From Rhodomyrtus psidioides (Eukaryota > Streptophyta > Magnoliopsida > Myrtales > Myrtaceae), in assembly GCA_021437785.1 (NCBI GenBank), contig JAILYB010000042.1, forward strand, positions 2,232,001 through 2,296,000: a stretch of DNA of 64,000 nt, in the 5' to 3' direction. The notes beneath the pieces are model-generated. The model had not been told where the DNA came from, ran no database searches, and saw only the letters and a program-made list of their open reading frames with translations. Below are positions 22,382 through 33,480 of the stretch, piece by piece; position 1 is the first letter of the stretch, and each line of letters begins with the position of its first letter. Made by a program: the position numbers and the translations under genes.

Positions 22382-22990
22382 TGTTGTAATACTAATGCGG
22401 AAATAACCAGGATCTTGCAAATACGTCAATGCAAAAGCCAGAGAAAATAACGAGGAACGATAAAGGACACCATATATAACGTGGTTCGGTCCGAATGTCG
22501 GTACCTACATCCACGGGGAGAGCCAGCAAGAACAATCCACTATATCGGAGAATCGGATTTACAATCGCTCAATACGCTCGTGTTTCCCACACCTAAATTA
22601 TACCCAAACCCAAAGTGTTTACAGATAAAACAACTCAATTGAATATAATAACAATAAAGCTAAAACTCACGAAGCACAAATCTGCGACAGCTCGCGCACG
22701 GTCGACAAGAAAACCAGAACGTCCCTTACGGTCCTTTTCTCTTTCTCGTGCGACTGTTCTCTGCCTTCTATTTTGTGTCCTCTCTATGCGGCGTCTTCTC
22801 GTTTTCACGCGGCTCGGTTTCGGGGGCAAGAGAACAAATAAAACCCCACAAAAGAAGTCTGCCCTTTCTTTTTGTTTTATACGATGGTGCAGAGTAAAAG
22901 AAATAAAGAAAGTCAAACCCTTTTTATTACTTTTACTCCATGGGCCCACAACATGATATATAAAATAAAGTGTCAGGCCACTTTTTCTTC
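22382..22990 (-). repeat. 5' LTR of element B, U3 end missing
   Basis: It begins tgttgtaatactaatgcgg and matches the other B LTR and the C LTR ends well up to about 22620, then diverges. No LTR terminus is found on the right; similarity fades near 22990. The true break point is uncertain by several tens of bases. Confidence 0.6.
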
Positions 22991-23266
22991 TTGTAGAGGT
23001 AATGATCAGAGAGGAAAGAGAGCCACGAAGACTACCCTCTTTCTTTAGCGAAGCTCAATGCGTGCCGCAGAAATCGTTTGAAGAAGATAGCGACGGTAGA
23101 GAACCCAACGGACATGATGACTAAGCCTGTTCTTTTAGCGAAGCTCAAGCTCTGCTTGAGCACTATTGGCGTCTGTGGAGAGTGATCGCCTTTCGAGGCG
23201 ATAGGAGAGCAGCATGGATGATGAGCACTATTGACTTGTTTCAAACATCGAGCCAAGGTGGAGAAT
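22991..23266 (+). pseudogene. 3' internal end of another B/C-type copia
   Basis: From about 23078 to 23266 the sequence matches the end of C's RNase H and its 3' untranslated part (39925-40116; aacccagcggacatgatga-like text, then TIGVCGE and stop, then gccaaggtggagaatt). It sits directly before the LTR at 23267, so this LTR doubles as the 3' LTR of a lost element and the 5' LTR of C. Such sharing points to recombination between tandem copies. Confidence 0.75.
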
Positions 23267-24033
23267 TGTTAAATATGTCTCGAGTTTAAATCGTCTACGG
23301 ATATATATATATTTGTGAAAAAGAAAATCTTTTAATGGGTCAAGAGGTGAACCTAGGCTCGCGCGGACAACTTCCGTATATTGAAGAAAGGGTGCTACAG
23401 GACAAAAAGAAAAGATCAACTTTCCTATATTAAAATAGGGTTGCACTCACTTCTGAAGGGCGTGCTTTTCATTCTTGAGGAAGGAAGAAGAAATCGCGTG
23501 GGGCCCAAAGAATAAAGTAGGGAAAGAAAAAGAAAGGAGTTTGAATTTCTTTTGTTTGTTTCCTTTTACTTTATCCTGCAATAGTCGTACAAAAGGCAAG
23601 AGACTTTTGTTGTGGTTCTTGTTCCCAAGCCGAAGCCGAGACACAGGCGCCGCAAAAAGAAGAAAAGTAGAGGCTGTACAGATCCTCCACGGGCAGAACG
23701 ACGCGAACGAAAAGGGTCGCGCGCGGAGGATTTCCTCGACACGGTGTTTTGTGCGTGAGTTTATTTTGTTTATCCAATAGAGTTGTTTTATTGTAAATAC
23801 TTGGGTTTGGGTATAATCTAGCTGCGGGAAACACGAGAGTATTGAGCGATTGTAAATCCGATTCTCCGATATAGTGGATTATTCTTGCTGGCTCTCCCCG
23901 TGGATGTAGGTACCAACATTCGGACCGAACCATGTTATATCTGGTGTCCTTTATAGTTCCTCGTTATTTTCTCTGAGTTTTTGCATTGACGTATTTGCAA
24001 GATCTTGGTTATTTCCGCATTAGTATTACAAAA
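23267..24033 (+). repeat. 5' LTR of element C
   Basis: It starts tgttaaatatgtctcg and ends attacaaaa, where the expected acaaca has one C-to-A change. An AT run at about 23300-23315 differs in length from the other LTR. Confidence 0.85.
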
Positions 24034-24035
24034 AT

Positions 24036-24047
24036 TGGTATCAGAGC
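24036..24047 (+). other. Primer-binding site of element C
   Basis: tggtatcagagc, initiator Met tRNA type, two bases after the LTR. Confidence 0.9.
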
Positions 24048-24122
24048 TTGGGTCAGATTTCTGGATTGTGATTTGGGGCTTTTGCTTGTCTGGTTATTAT
24101 CTGGAATTCTATTGCTGCAATT

Positions 24123-24297
24123 ATGACTGGGGTGAAAGCTGAAATTGAGAAGTTTAACGGGAGGAACAACTTTGGGTTGTGGAGCCTCAAGATGGAGGCA
24201 TTATTGACAACTCTAGGTTTGGCAGAAGCATTAGAGGGCAAAGCTAAGTTGCCTGAATTAATGAAAGATGCTGATAAGGATGTGTTGATGAGGAAAA
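24123..24297 (+). pseudogene. Gag N-terminus of element C
   Basis: 58 residues of gag (MTGVKAEIEKFNG to DKDVLMRK) match element B. The reading frame is then cut by the tgtcgcgaccc end of the large element at 24298. Confidence 0.9.
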
Positions 24298-27200
24298 TGT
24301 CGCGACCCGTCCGAAAGGCGGACGCGGCTAATGGATTACCGATCGCGGGCCTTGGATCGGCGCGGGCCCTCCCAGGCCCATACCAAATCGCGGCGGGAGT
24401 ATATTTTTAAAGGATTCGGCGATAAGAGCCGATCGATTTCGACCTTAGTGTGGTCGTGGTAGCATGTGCAACTTGTGCATGCATTTGGAGTCGCCACCGG
24501 TCTTTCTTGGAGGGTAGACCGGAAACCTTATTGACCGATTGGGAGAGATCGATCAATTCTGCGGAACCAGAGATTTTGGGTTCGGGGACTTGGTTACGCT
24601 GGTGTCATTGCCAACGCCCTTTCGGTACCTAACGCGAGTGATTTTCCTAGCTAAGAATTCATGCAGGCGCAATTTTGGGTGGGGTAGGTTTGATTCAGGA
24701 TTTCATGCAGATTGGCAGACTGTTCCTATCAATCACAATCAATTTAAGTGAAAGCGCAATCCAGTGTATAAATAAATCACGTCAATGCACATCAATTCAG
24801 ATCAATGTCTTCCTAGTATAACCATAAAGGTTTAAGGAAGGCGTGATTTAGGACCAGGGGCAAAATGGGAAGATTTGGGAACGATTAACCCGAAGGGCAA
24901 AATCGTCAATTTTTGGAAGATTTGGATACCGAATTACTAAAAATATTCCATGGCCAGTTGATTGTGGCCATTTCCCATTTTTGAGAATTTTTTGGAATTT
25001 CTTGATTTTTCTTCAATTTTTGGAGGACGATTCGCCCAAAGGGCGAAATCGTCATTTTAGAGGGGTCGGGGTTCAAAACACCCGGGATGAGCCTTGGCCA
25101 GCTGATTTTGGCCATTTCTTATTTTTTTTGGGATTTTCCTGAATTTTTTTAGAATTTTTTTGGAAGACGGTTTGCCGGAAGGGCAAAACCATCATTTTTG
25201 AAAAGATCGGGGGTCAAAAGACCCGAAACAGGTCGTGGCCAGTTGAAAGTGGCCATTTCCTATTTTCTGGAATTTTTTAGAATTTTTCTGAATTTTTTGA
25301 ATTTTTTTGAATTTTCTTATGATTTTTCATTTTTTTATTGAATTTTTGAATTTATTATTATTATTTAAAAAAAAAAATCCGGGCCGGTCGTACCTGGCCC
25401 ACGCCTCTCGGGCGCCCGGCCCAACCCCACGGCCGAAGCCGGCCCTGGCAAAACGACGCCGTTCTCGGTTTATTATTATTTTTTTTTATCATTTTCTTGA
25501 TTTTTTTAGAAAAAGCCTCCCATCGGATGGTTCAGAGAGCGCCACGTGGCCTCTTGTGGCACGTCCGATCTAGCCGTAGATCAGACGTCCTACAGAGTGC
25601 CACTTGGCACAATCTCACCCGTCAGATTTGTTTTTTTATTTATTAACCGAAAATCATTTATTAATTAAAAAAAATCGAATCGCGACACGTGGCAAAATCG
25701 GGACCGTTAATTCTATTTTTACCCGCGCGGCCCCCACCCGGCTGACGTGGCTGCCTACGTGGCATGCCACGTCAGCCTTTGACCATTGACCGGCCGGAGA
25801 CTTCGCCGGAGAAGACGATGAACAGTGTCATTCTCCGGCGAAGTCGCCGGAAACCTCGCCGGAATGCCCAAACCGACGTGAAACCCATCATTCCGAGGCA
25901 CGATTTTAATACCTATCAATCCCCTTCTAACACCACATCAACATCCAACGAAAACATGGCAAACATAACGTCGGGAACCGGCCAAACGGACGTCCGCCGA
26001 ACCGGCGCCGGTGAGGGATTTCACACAAAAAAAATTTAGCAGCTCAAACTCAATCTTAAACATTCATACTTCATCTGAGAAAGATTAGGAAACTTACCTG
26101 AACCTATGGGAAGCTCGCCGACCGCCTTTTGCGCCGGGCCGAGTTCCATGGTTGGACCGACTTCGGGGAGCCCCGGCCATGGCTTCCCGGCTTGTTTCAA
26201 AGCAAAAAGCAGATGAACACGAGCTTAGACCAAGCTCTAATGAAGCTTAAGGGTGAGTTTAGCACAAATAGAGGCCGGGGATGACTCGGCCGAAGCTCGA
26301 ACATTCGAATGCCCGTTTAGGCATTGTGTCGAGCACATGGCGGGCGATGATGAAATCAGGGTCTAGAAGAAACACCGACCTGTCCGGGGCACGCTGGCGG
26401 CGGCTGGAGCTCCGGCTAAGCTTTCCTACAGGCTGGGGATGTCTGTCGTGCCTCGCTCCCGCCTCCTACTCACCCGAACTGCTCTCTCTCTCCTTCGGCC
26501 TCACTCCCCTCTCTCGGCTTTCTTTTGTCCATGGCCGACCGGCTTTGGTGGCCACCGTCCCTCAAAACGTGCCGCTTGAGCACTTATCTTTGTCCCCCAT
26601 ATTCGCTCTTCGCTTTTCTTAAACAACTCATGCCGTGGCTCCACCCTCGCTTTCCCCTGCTCCGTTTCGCTTTCGGCCGTGGGTCTGCAACTTTGTTGCA
26701 GACCCGGTCGGACCGGGTCGGGTCGGGTCTGACCCGACCGGCCCGGTTCGGCCAATTTAATCAAATTGGGCCCTAAAAAGACCTCTTTTTTATGAAATTG
26801 ATGGCAAAATCGGACTCCTTGACATGTTTTCTATCAGATAAGGGTATTTTCGCGAACCAATTGATTGGAATTTAGCGAAAACCCCAATTTGCCCTTAAGA
26901 TCCGAAACTGATTTTTGCTTAATCAAAGGCCCAAACGATCGAATTAGTCCAAATTAAGGCCATAAATGGATTCAGAATGATGAAAACTATAGGATAGAGG
27001 TGTTTAATTTCAATGGGTATGCCCGTATGAAATTTAATTTCAAAAATTGTGAAACCGGAGACTAAATTGAAAGATTTTTATGCAATTAAGCCCTTTTGGT
27101 TAAAATTGATTAAATTGGAGGGCCAATTGACCCAATTGCATTTCAATACTTTAGAGTCCAATGTCATAGCTTATGAAAACCAAGAATTGAAAATTAAAAG

Positions 27201-27571
27201 ACTCAAAAGGGATTTTTTTTAGGCTCGTTTCGGTTTTAGGTTTGTGAAGGAACCCCATGAATCGAGCCAAATTTCCCTAATAAAAAGTGAAAATATTAAA
27301 GAGGGAATTAAAATAAAATTTCTGAATATTTGTTTGTAATTTTCTGACCACGGATGGTATTTTTCTGATTTTTTGGTTATTTTTAATAATTAAATAAATA
27401 ACAAAAAATATTAAAAAAATACAAAAAATATTTTTTGTTCAAAATTGGTTCCCAAGGCTAGGCTAAGGCTTCCAAAGTTGATTTTGCAATTTTTGACCTT
27501 TTTTTGCTATTTTTAATTAATTTTAGAAATAAAAACTAAAATAAAAGATGGTCAAAAATCAGGTGTCAACA
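24298..27571 (-). repeat. 3' LTR of the large element
   Basis: 3274 bases with TG...CA ends. Open frames at 25764-26039 and 26281-26622 reappear in the other LTR only because the LTRs are copies; they resemble nothing I know. The part at 25000-25360 has several near-repeats of the phrase gccagttga..gtggccatttcc followed by T-rich gaattttt runs. Three such units lie at about 24950, 25090 and 25230. Confidence 0.9.
25535..25845. promoter_or_regulatory. ACGT-box cluster and two strong hairpins in the LTR
   Basis: CACGTG G-box cores occur at about 25540 and 25685. TGACGTGGC and GCCACGTCA occur at 25743-25775. gctgacgtggc at 25741-25751 pairs with gccacgtcagc at 25766-25776. gacttcgccggagaa at 25799-25813 pairs perfectly with 25831-25845. 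Both are kept in the other LTR about 9.18 kb further on. ACGT cores are bZIP/bHLH binding sites, so this could be LTR regulatory DNA. That is inference. Confidence 0.5.
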
Positions 27572-27976
27572 GCTGCCCCTCTTTGAGAGTGAGCTCGTCA
27601 GAGGTTGCTTTCAAAGACAAAATGACACCTGAATCTTAACCGACTCGACTGGGGAAAAGAAATGCTATGACATCAGATCCTTAAGCCTTTTTGATGAACG
27701 CCCAAATTAATCACCGGTTTACTCTTGCAATTCGAACATGGGCCGGAGTGAGAGAGGCTTACCTGAAGCTCACCTGTCGGATGCTGCCGGTTGCGACGAC
27801 TTTCAAGAAGATACCTAGGACTCGTTCAGAATATCCTAGGGAGATTAAGCTCTGACCTGTATGGTACGTCATACCATTATGGGGTTCCTGACTGGTAGGA
27901 ACCTAAGGAAGGCGCATCCCATGCTTTGGGATCTGCCAAGGATTTTGATCCGCATGGTGGATCGGACCTTTGTATT

Positions 27977-28720
27977 GATCCTTCAGGCGGTTTCTACCTT
28001 TGGTTGAGTTTAGTTTGATCCTTATGGCGGTTTCTACCAATGAGCTGACCCTTATGGCGGTATCTACCATCATTTTGACCCTTCAGGCGGTATCTACCTT
28101 GAGTTGACCCTTATGGCGGTATCTACCTTTGGATTGACCATTCAGGCGGTTTCTACCTTTGGTTGACCCTTTAGGCGGTTTCTACCGTGAGTTGATCCTT
28201 CAGGCGGTTTCTACCTTGAGTTGACCCTTCAGGCGGTTTCTACCTTGAGTTGACCCTTCAGGCGGTTTCTACCATGGGTTGACCCTTCAGGCGGTATCTA
28301 CCTTGATTTGACCCTTCAGGCGGTTTCTACCTTTAATTGACCCTTCAGGCGGTTTCTACCTTTGTTTTAACCCTTTAGGCGGTTTCTACCTTTGTTTGAC
28401 CCTTTAAGCGGTTTCTACCTTGAGTTGACCCTTTAGGCGGTATCTACCATGAATTGACCCTTTAGGCGGTTTCTACCTTGAGTTGACCCTTCAGGCGGTT
28501 TCTACCTTTGTTTGACCCTTCAGGCGGTATCTACCTTAGTTTTGACCCTTCAGCCGGTTTCTACCTTGAGTTGACCCTTCAGGCGGTATCTACCTTGAGT
28601 TGACCCTTCAGGCGGTTTCTACCTTCGTTTGACCCTTCAGGCGGTATCTACCTTTGTTTTGACCCTTCAGGCGGTTTCTACCTTGAGTTGACCCTTCAGG
28701 CGGTATCTACCTTTGTTTTG
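27977..28720. repeat. 29-bp tandem array, about 25 units
   Basis: The unit is approximately ttgacccttcaggcggtttctacc plus five variable bases. The tail alternates among ttgag, tttg and similar, and the core between tttct and tatct. I count about 25 copies with a period near 29. The array lies between the non-coding interior and the purine tract before the 3' LTR (minus-strand reading), where TAT-group elements commonly carry tandem repeats. Confidence 0.9.
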
Positions 28721-28722
28721 CT

Positions 28723-29152
28723 TTGAAAAGGGGTCTCATGACGAGGGTTCTCCACGTCCGATGAGACTGCTTGATTTTTGAAAAGGGGTCTCATGACGAG
28801 GGTTCTCCACGTCCGATGAGACTGTTTGATATTTGAAAAGGGGTCTCATGACGAGGGTTCTCCACGTCCGATGAGACTACCTAAATTTTGAAAAGGGGTC
28901 TCATGACGAGGGTTCTCCACGTCCGATGAGACTGCTTGATTTTTGAAAAGGGGTCTCATGACGAGGGTTCTCCACGTCCGATGAGACTGTTTGATATTTG
29001 AAAATGAGTCTCATGACGAGGGTTCTCCACGTCCGATGAGACTGTTTGATATTTGAAAAGAGGTCCTAGGACGAGGGTTCTCCACGTCAAGCTAGGACTG
29101 CTTGATTTTGAAAAAGGGTCCCGGAACGAGGGTTCTCCACGTCTGCTGGGAC
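28723..29152. repeat. 54-bp tandem array of 35-nt hairpins, eight units
   Basis: Each unit contains an outer stem gtctcat...atgagac and an inner stem gacg...cgtc around the loop agggttctcca. The first hairpin is at 28733-28767. Unit seven (29063-29098) has gtcctag...ctaggac, and unit eight (29118-29152) has gtcccgg...ctgggac. The arms change together, so pairing is kept while the sequence differs. Spacers are like ctgcttgatttttgaaaagg. Confidence 0.9.
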
Positions 29153-32100
29153 AGTTTGCCGACTTCTTTTGAAAAAGGGTGTTATCCTCATCCTTTCTTT
29201 TGAAAGATCCCGAAATTCGTCGGGAATTCAGTTTTGAAGCAGTGAAAGATTTTATCTTGACAAAGCTTCACTTGGGTCTGTTGAGGCGACATTCTGGGAG
29301 CTGGGTTCTCCAGGTATCCTGCAGAAGTTTGAGCCTGAAAGATTTTTCTTCACCAAGAAAACGTTAGTAATCTTTGGGAAGACCACGGCTGTCCATTTGA
29401 CAAAAATCGTATGACTTAAGTTTTAATTGTGAAATGTGCATTTTGATGCCGGAGGTTATCCAAAGCATTCTTGCAACATGCAAATGTGATCACAAATCCC
29501 TTGCACGGAAAATCTGGATCCAACAGTTTGAAAATTCCAAAAAGAGTTTGTTCAAAACATCAATTGGAATATTTCTCGACAAGGAGGTCTTCTCACCTGT
29601 TTTGAGATAATGGTTTTTATAGGGGATGCACTCAATTCCCTACTAACCTGTGCCTAGGTTTTAGGCTCATTCGCAGCGCATACATTTTGACCGGTCGGGA
29701 GGTCTTCCACGGGACCGTAATGTTGGGCTTGGATATTGGTTTTCAAGGGGGACCCGCTTTGGAGTCGAGGCCATTGAATGAAAATCTTCATCATCTGCTC
29801 CAGGTTTACAAGTCGAGAACCCTGCAAAATGAGAAAGAAATAGTCTTGCTCGTACCTCCTCGAGCTAAGCTATATGTTAACCCAAGTGTCTTAGTCAGAG
29901 AAGACTGTTTCAGGGTCTTAACATCGGTAGGATTGGGGACCGAAAAAAGCTTGTTTTTGGCCCAGAATTCATGAGGGGTTTTACATTGATGATCATTGCA
30001 AATTTACCACCTGCCCTTTCCTCTCTGTATCTTCAATTTTTGAGGCGTGCAACAGCTTTTGAGGTGTGCACGAATTCTTTAGAGAGCGTCTCTGGCTGCA
30101 TTAAGGGATTGACAACTCTGTCTGCGTCTTTCTTCCACGCTTGACATCATTTGGAGGAGCGGTCTTTTTGATCTGACTCCTTTAAAAATTTTCTCTTCCC
30201 AACTAGGTTTCATTGGGGATCACTCAAACAGTTTATGTGAGTGTCGGCCTTGCTTTTGCCAGGCACTTTGCTTCTTCTTTTCTGATGCTGGGATTTTTTT
30301 ATTCATTTTTGAAATCCCACTTTTTCTCATCTTCATGGGACCATGTTAGACATATAGTCTAAACATGTTTTAAATATCAGTCCGGGAATTCTCTTCGTAA
30401 TCCCTGAGTCTTGAACTCTTCTGTTTCTGAAGTGATGTTGCATCCATCTTGAAATGTGCAATGATCACCAACGGGTTCATGAAACGAATTTGCAGGCTCA
30501 ACTTGGCTGTGCAAAGGATATGGTGTGTGGGATAGAGAAGTGAATGCTTCTCGTCATCCTATGGCATTTGGGTTACCATATAAGCAACACACAAAGATTA
30601 ATGTTAGTCCGAGCAAGAAAATTTCTAACCATTTTCTCCTGATGCTGTTGGACTCACCTCCATTTTGCCCCGATGTGGGGTGGTTCTTGACAGGGTTAAG
30701 AATGAAAACCGCCGTTCAAAGGGGTTATCAATGGTCACCTGTAGTGTTTGGGGGATATGAAACGAATGCCTCCGTCGTCCCAACCCATGTAATCGCTGCG
30801 AATGGTCCCTACCTCCGTAGACCCAGATTTTGTTATCTGCCCACTCCATTCATCTCTCAAGTGTGTGTTGGACATGTTTGGATTAGGCTTCGCCTCTCGT
30901 CTGAGAAAACACCCTTTTAAACAGTTTGAACAACTTTTATTGGAAAAATTCTTTTTGTTTTTTCCGAAAAATTTCCTCCCAATGGGGCTTTATGATGTAC
31001 ATGCATGTTTCATTTATGTTTAGACAACCTCCCAACTTCGACTGTGGATGTCTATGAGTTTAAAAATTCGATGCCTCTTTTCAGACATAATGATTGAAAG
31101 AGTCCTAACACCTTTTTTTTATCTTCAACGACTTGGGGAAAAGGGATACTTACCTACCCGCCGCGGCTGGAGATCCCTGAAAATGCGGAAGAAACATGTT
31201 ATTGTACGTTCACGAATTTTTTCAAAAAATTAGAACGATACATCTTACCCTTGGCCATGTATTCCAACGGGTAATACATGGGATGTGAAAACCTGTTTCG
31301 CCTTGATGGCGAGCCCCTGTCAAAGACGGGAATTTGGTGTCAGTTTGCGTTCCAAAATTCAAGGCAAATTGGAACGATACAGCCTTGTTCTTGCTTTGTG
31401 TTTCCATTTGAACACGAACGCGCGGCTTGCAGAATCTGGCCCTCTATCTTGTGGTCTTGATCCCTTCGTTTGGTTGGCGATGAATCATTCTCAAGGATTT
31501 GCCCCAGAGAAGATCCATTTGTGTTTTTGGGCGCACTCCAGCGCCATTCTTCAAGGTTCCTTTTATTCAAATTTTTTTTTATCAAAATGCATGTCAAAGC
31601 ATGTGACGTAGGAGCGATACTTTTTACCATCCACTAGGTCTTATAATCAAAGACCATCTCCTGGAATCCTGACTTCTAAGGCCAATGATTCTATTCGCCT
31701 CCTTGTTAGCGCGCTCTTTTCATTTGAGGCTTTCAGCGCCAACGACTTCCTGTAAAGTGAGTAAAAACTCATGTTAGGCATGTGGTCTTCGAAGACCAAA
31801 ATGGAACGATACAAGGTTACCGTTCACCCATATTCGTATCTTGGGTTCATGACTCTACAGTTGCGTCCATTGATTTTGCCAGAGAAGAAACGTTATTCTT
31901 TGTCCGGCGTACAAATGATTCACTTGCCCCAGTTAGGCATGGTTTTGCTGTTTGTCATTTCTGGATTCGATGACCCTGGTCTGATGCGCTTTCATGGGGG
32001 ATCATGAGAGTTTGCCCCCGGTTTGGCTCCTCAAAGCAAATGGGGGGAACCTGCTCCCATTGATTTTTGCAGATTTTGATCATCCATCTCGATTGTCGAA

Positions 32101-33460
32101 GTCCTTGATCAATTTTATCTGTCTCAAGACAGCTTGATATTCTTGGGATTCGTCATGTGGCGGTTTGGTGATTCTCTCGATCACAGTCGCCATTTGAGGT
32201 ATTTGATGTTCCCTGTTTGTTATTTGAAAGCATTACATCATGTGTCCTCTGCTCTTGATCATCATCTGAGAGGAAAAAGAAAGGAAGCATTATTCCCATA
32301 TCAAGAAAATAATCATTTTGGAACGATACGTTTTTTTACACTTGATTTGCACTCCGTTTTGATGTTGCATATTGATATGAACAACATCTACAAATTCCTC
32401 CATCCGTGCTCGAAGGTATTTGCAACGCCTACGGTTCATTTGCCCCAGCTGGGCGACGTCTGTTTTGTCATTTGAATGCATGAGCTTTTGGATGCATTGT
32501 CTCTTTTATCACCTGAGATAGAAAATGGAGAAAAACTTATTCCCAGATCTGATTAAAAATCAATTAGGAACGATACGTCCTTTCACCAAACGAGTGGCTC
32601 TGCGGCCAAATGTATTTTGCACTGAAGGGACGAATTCCACTATGCTCCACGGGTTTGGGGAATTTGCCCCCATTTTCGATAGAAATGAGCCTTATCAAGA
32701 TGTATACAATACAAATAGATCCCTAATACAATCAATCTAAGGGACGAGATATAGAGGATCTCAGCAAAATTAATCTTATACAAGAGAACTAAGAATGTCA
32801 AATCAATCAAAGGAATGTGGTCCGAACACTTGGAGATGCCCCAGTTCCAGTCTTCGAGATGCGACTCCAGGATCACCGATTTTTTTTTAGGTGGTTTTAG
32901 ATATACCAACCATCTAAAGACATGCACATGAGACAAGTGGGTATAAAACTTCTAAAAATCAAAGGATTTGGCATCTAAGGTCAAGGTTCCCACCTCGAGT
33001 TCTAGAAAGAGCCGATTCCATTGCACAACTATCGTTGCATTGGGACTCGATCCATAGTTCGAAGTGAGCGGATTTGAAAAGTGGATTACCCCATGTTTTT
33101 CCTCACGGAGATTCCATTTTCAATTCCTTCTATTGTTTTCCTAAAGAGGGCGCCCGAGGTTTTAGGCGCGGTTGTGTGTGTCCATGTGTCGTGATCACCA
33201 CAATGCAAGTCATGCACAACAGTTTATCAATCAGCGCTTCAAATCATCCACAAAACATACATTCCTACGCCAACCTGCATAAGACAATGTTAATCACGGA
33301 CTACACCCCTTATTTCTCCAATCTGCAAAAACATATAACACCTATCATGAGCGGACCTACCTCACCTTCAAGAGCGCCTGCAGGGTTAGAAACATCACTC
33401 AGCGTTTTAATTACGGCCTAAGTCCACTTGGGGTCTAGAACCATAGGTTCTAGAACAAAT

Positions 33461-33478
33461 TCCCCAGTGGAGTCGCCA
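33461..33478 (-). other. Primer-binding site, tRNA-Arg type
   Basis: On the minus strand this reads tggcgactccactgggga, two bases from the LTR edge. That is the form known from plant Ogre/TAT elements, complementary to an arginine tRNA end. It fixes the element's direction as minus. Confidence 0.7.
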
Positions 33479-33480
33479 GC

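Larger units (their letters stand above)
17531..22990 (-). mobile_element. Copia element B (degenerate, mismatched LTRs)
   Basis: This Ty1-copia element on the minus strand has a 3' LTR at 17531-18242, pol and gag at 18325-22291, a primer site at 22368-22379, and a 5' LTR from 22382 to about 22990. Domain order is gag, protease, integrase, RT, RNase H, as in the Tnt1-like group. The two LTRs agree closely only over the first ~230 bases read on the plus strand (the R-U5 side). Their U3 parts differ strongly, and the 5' LTR lacks the expected gagacata..aaca end. B is therefore a recombinant rather than a simple insertion. It shares its U5 and coding sequence with C. Confidence 0.85.
27572..33480 (-). 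other. Internal region of the large element, non-coding
   Basis: No gag, protease, integrase or RT motif is seen in any frame over 5.9 kb. The first part holds two tandem arrays (27977-28720, 28723-29152). From about 31100 to 32760 a loose repeat recurs: ggaacgatac or a near relative at 31233, 31371, 31606, 31799, 32318 and 32565, mostly accompanied by a ttgcccca phrase (31500, 31927, 32437, 32655). The rest (29160-31100, 32760-33420) is unique sequence without recognisable content. Confidence 0.75.

Noticed and set aside
17531..22990. Element B as an ordinary complete copia insertion
   Set aside because: Its two LTRs disagree in U3 and no own target duplication is found, so a simple insertion does not fit.
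25764..26776. Open frames repeated identically at 34943-35955
   Set aside because: Both sets lie in the two LTRs of one element; their conservation reflects LTR identity, not selection on a protein.
28000..29152. Possible CRISPR-like array
   Set aside because: Units are contiguous tandem repeats without unique spacers, in a plant LTR element.
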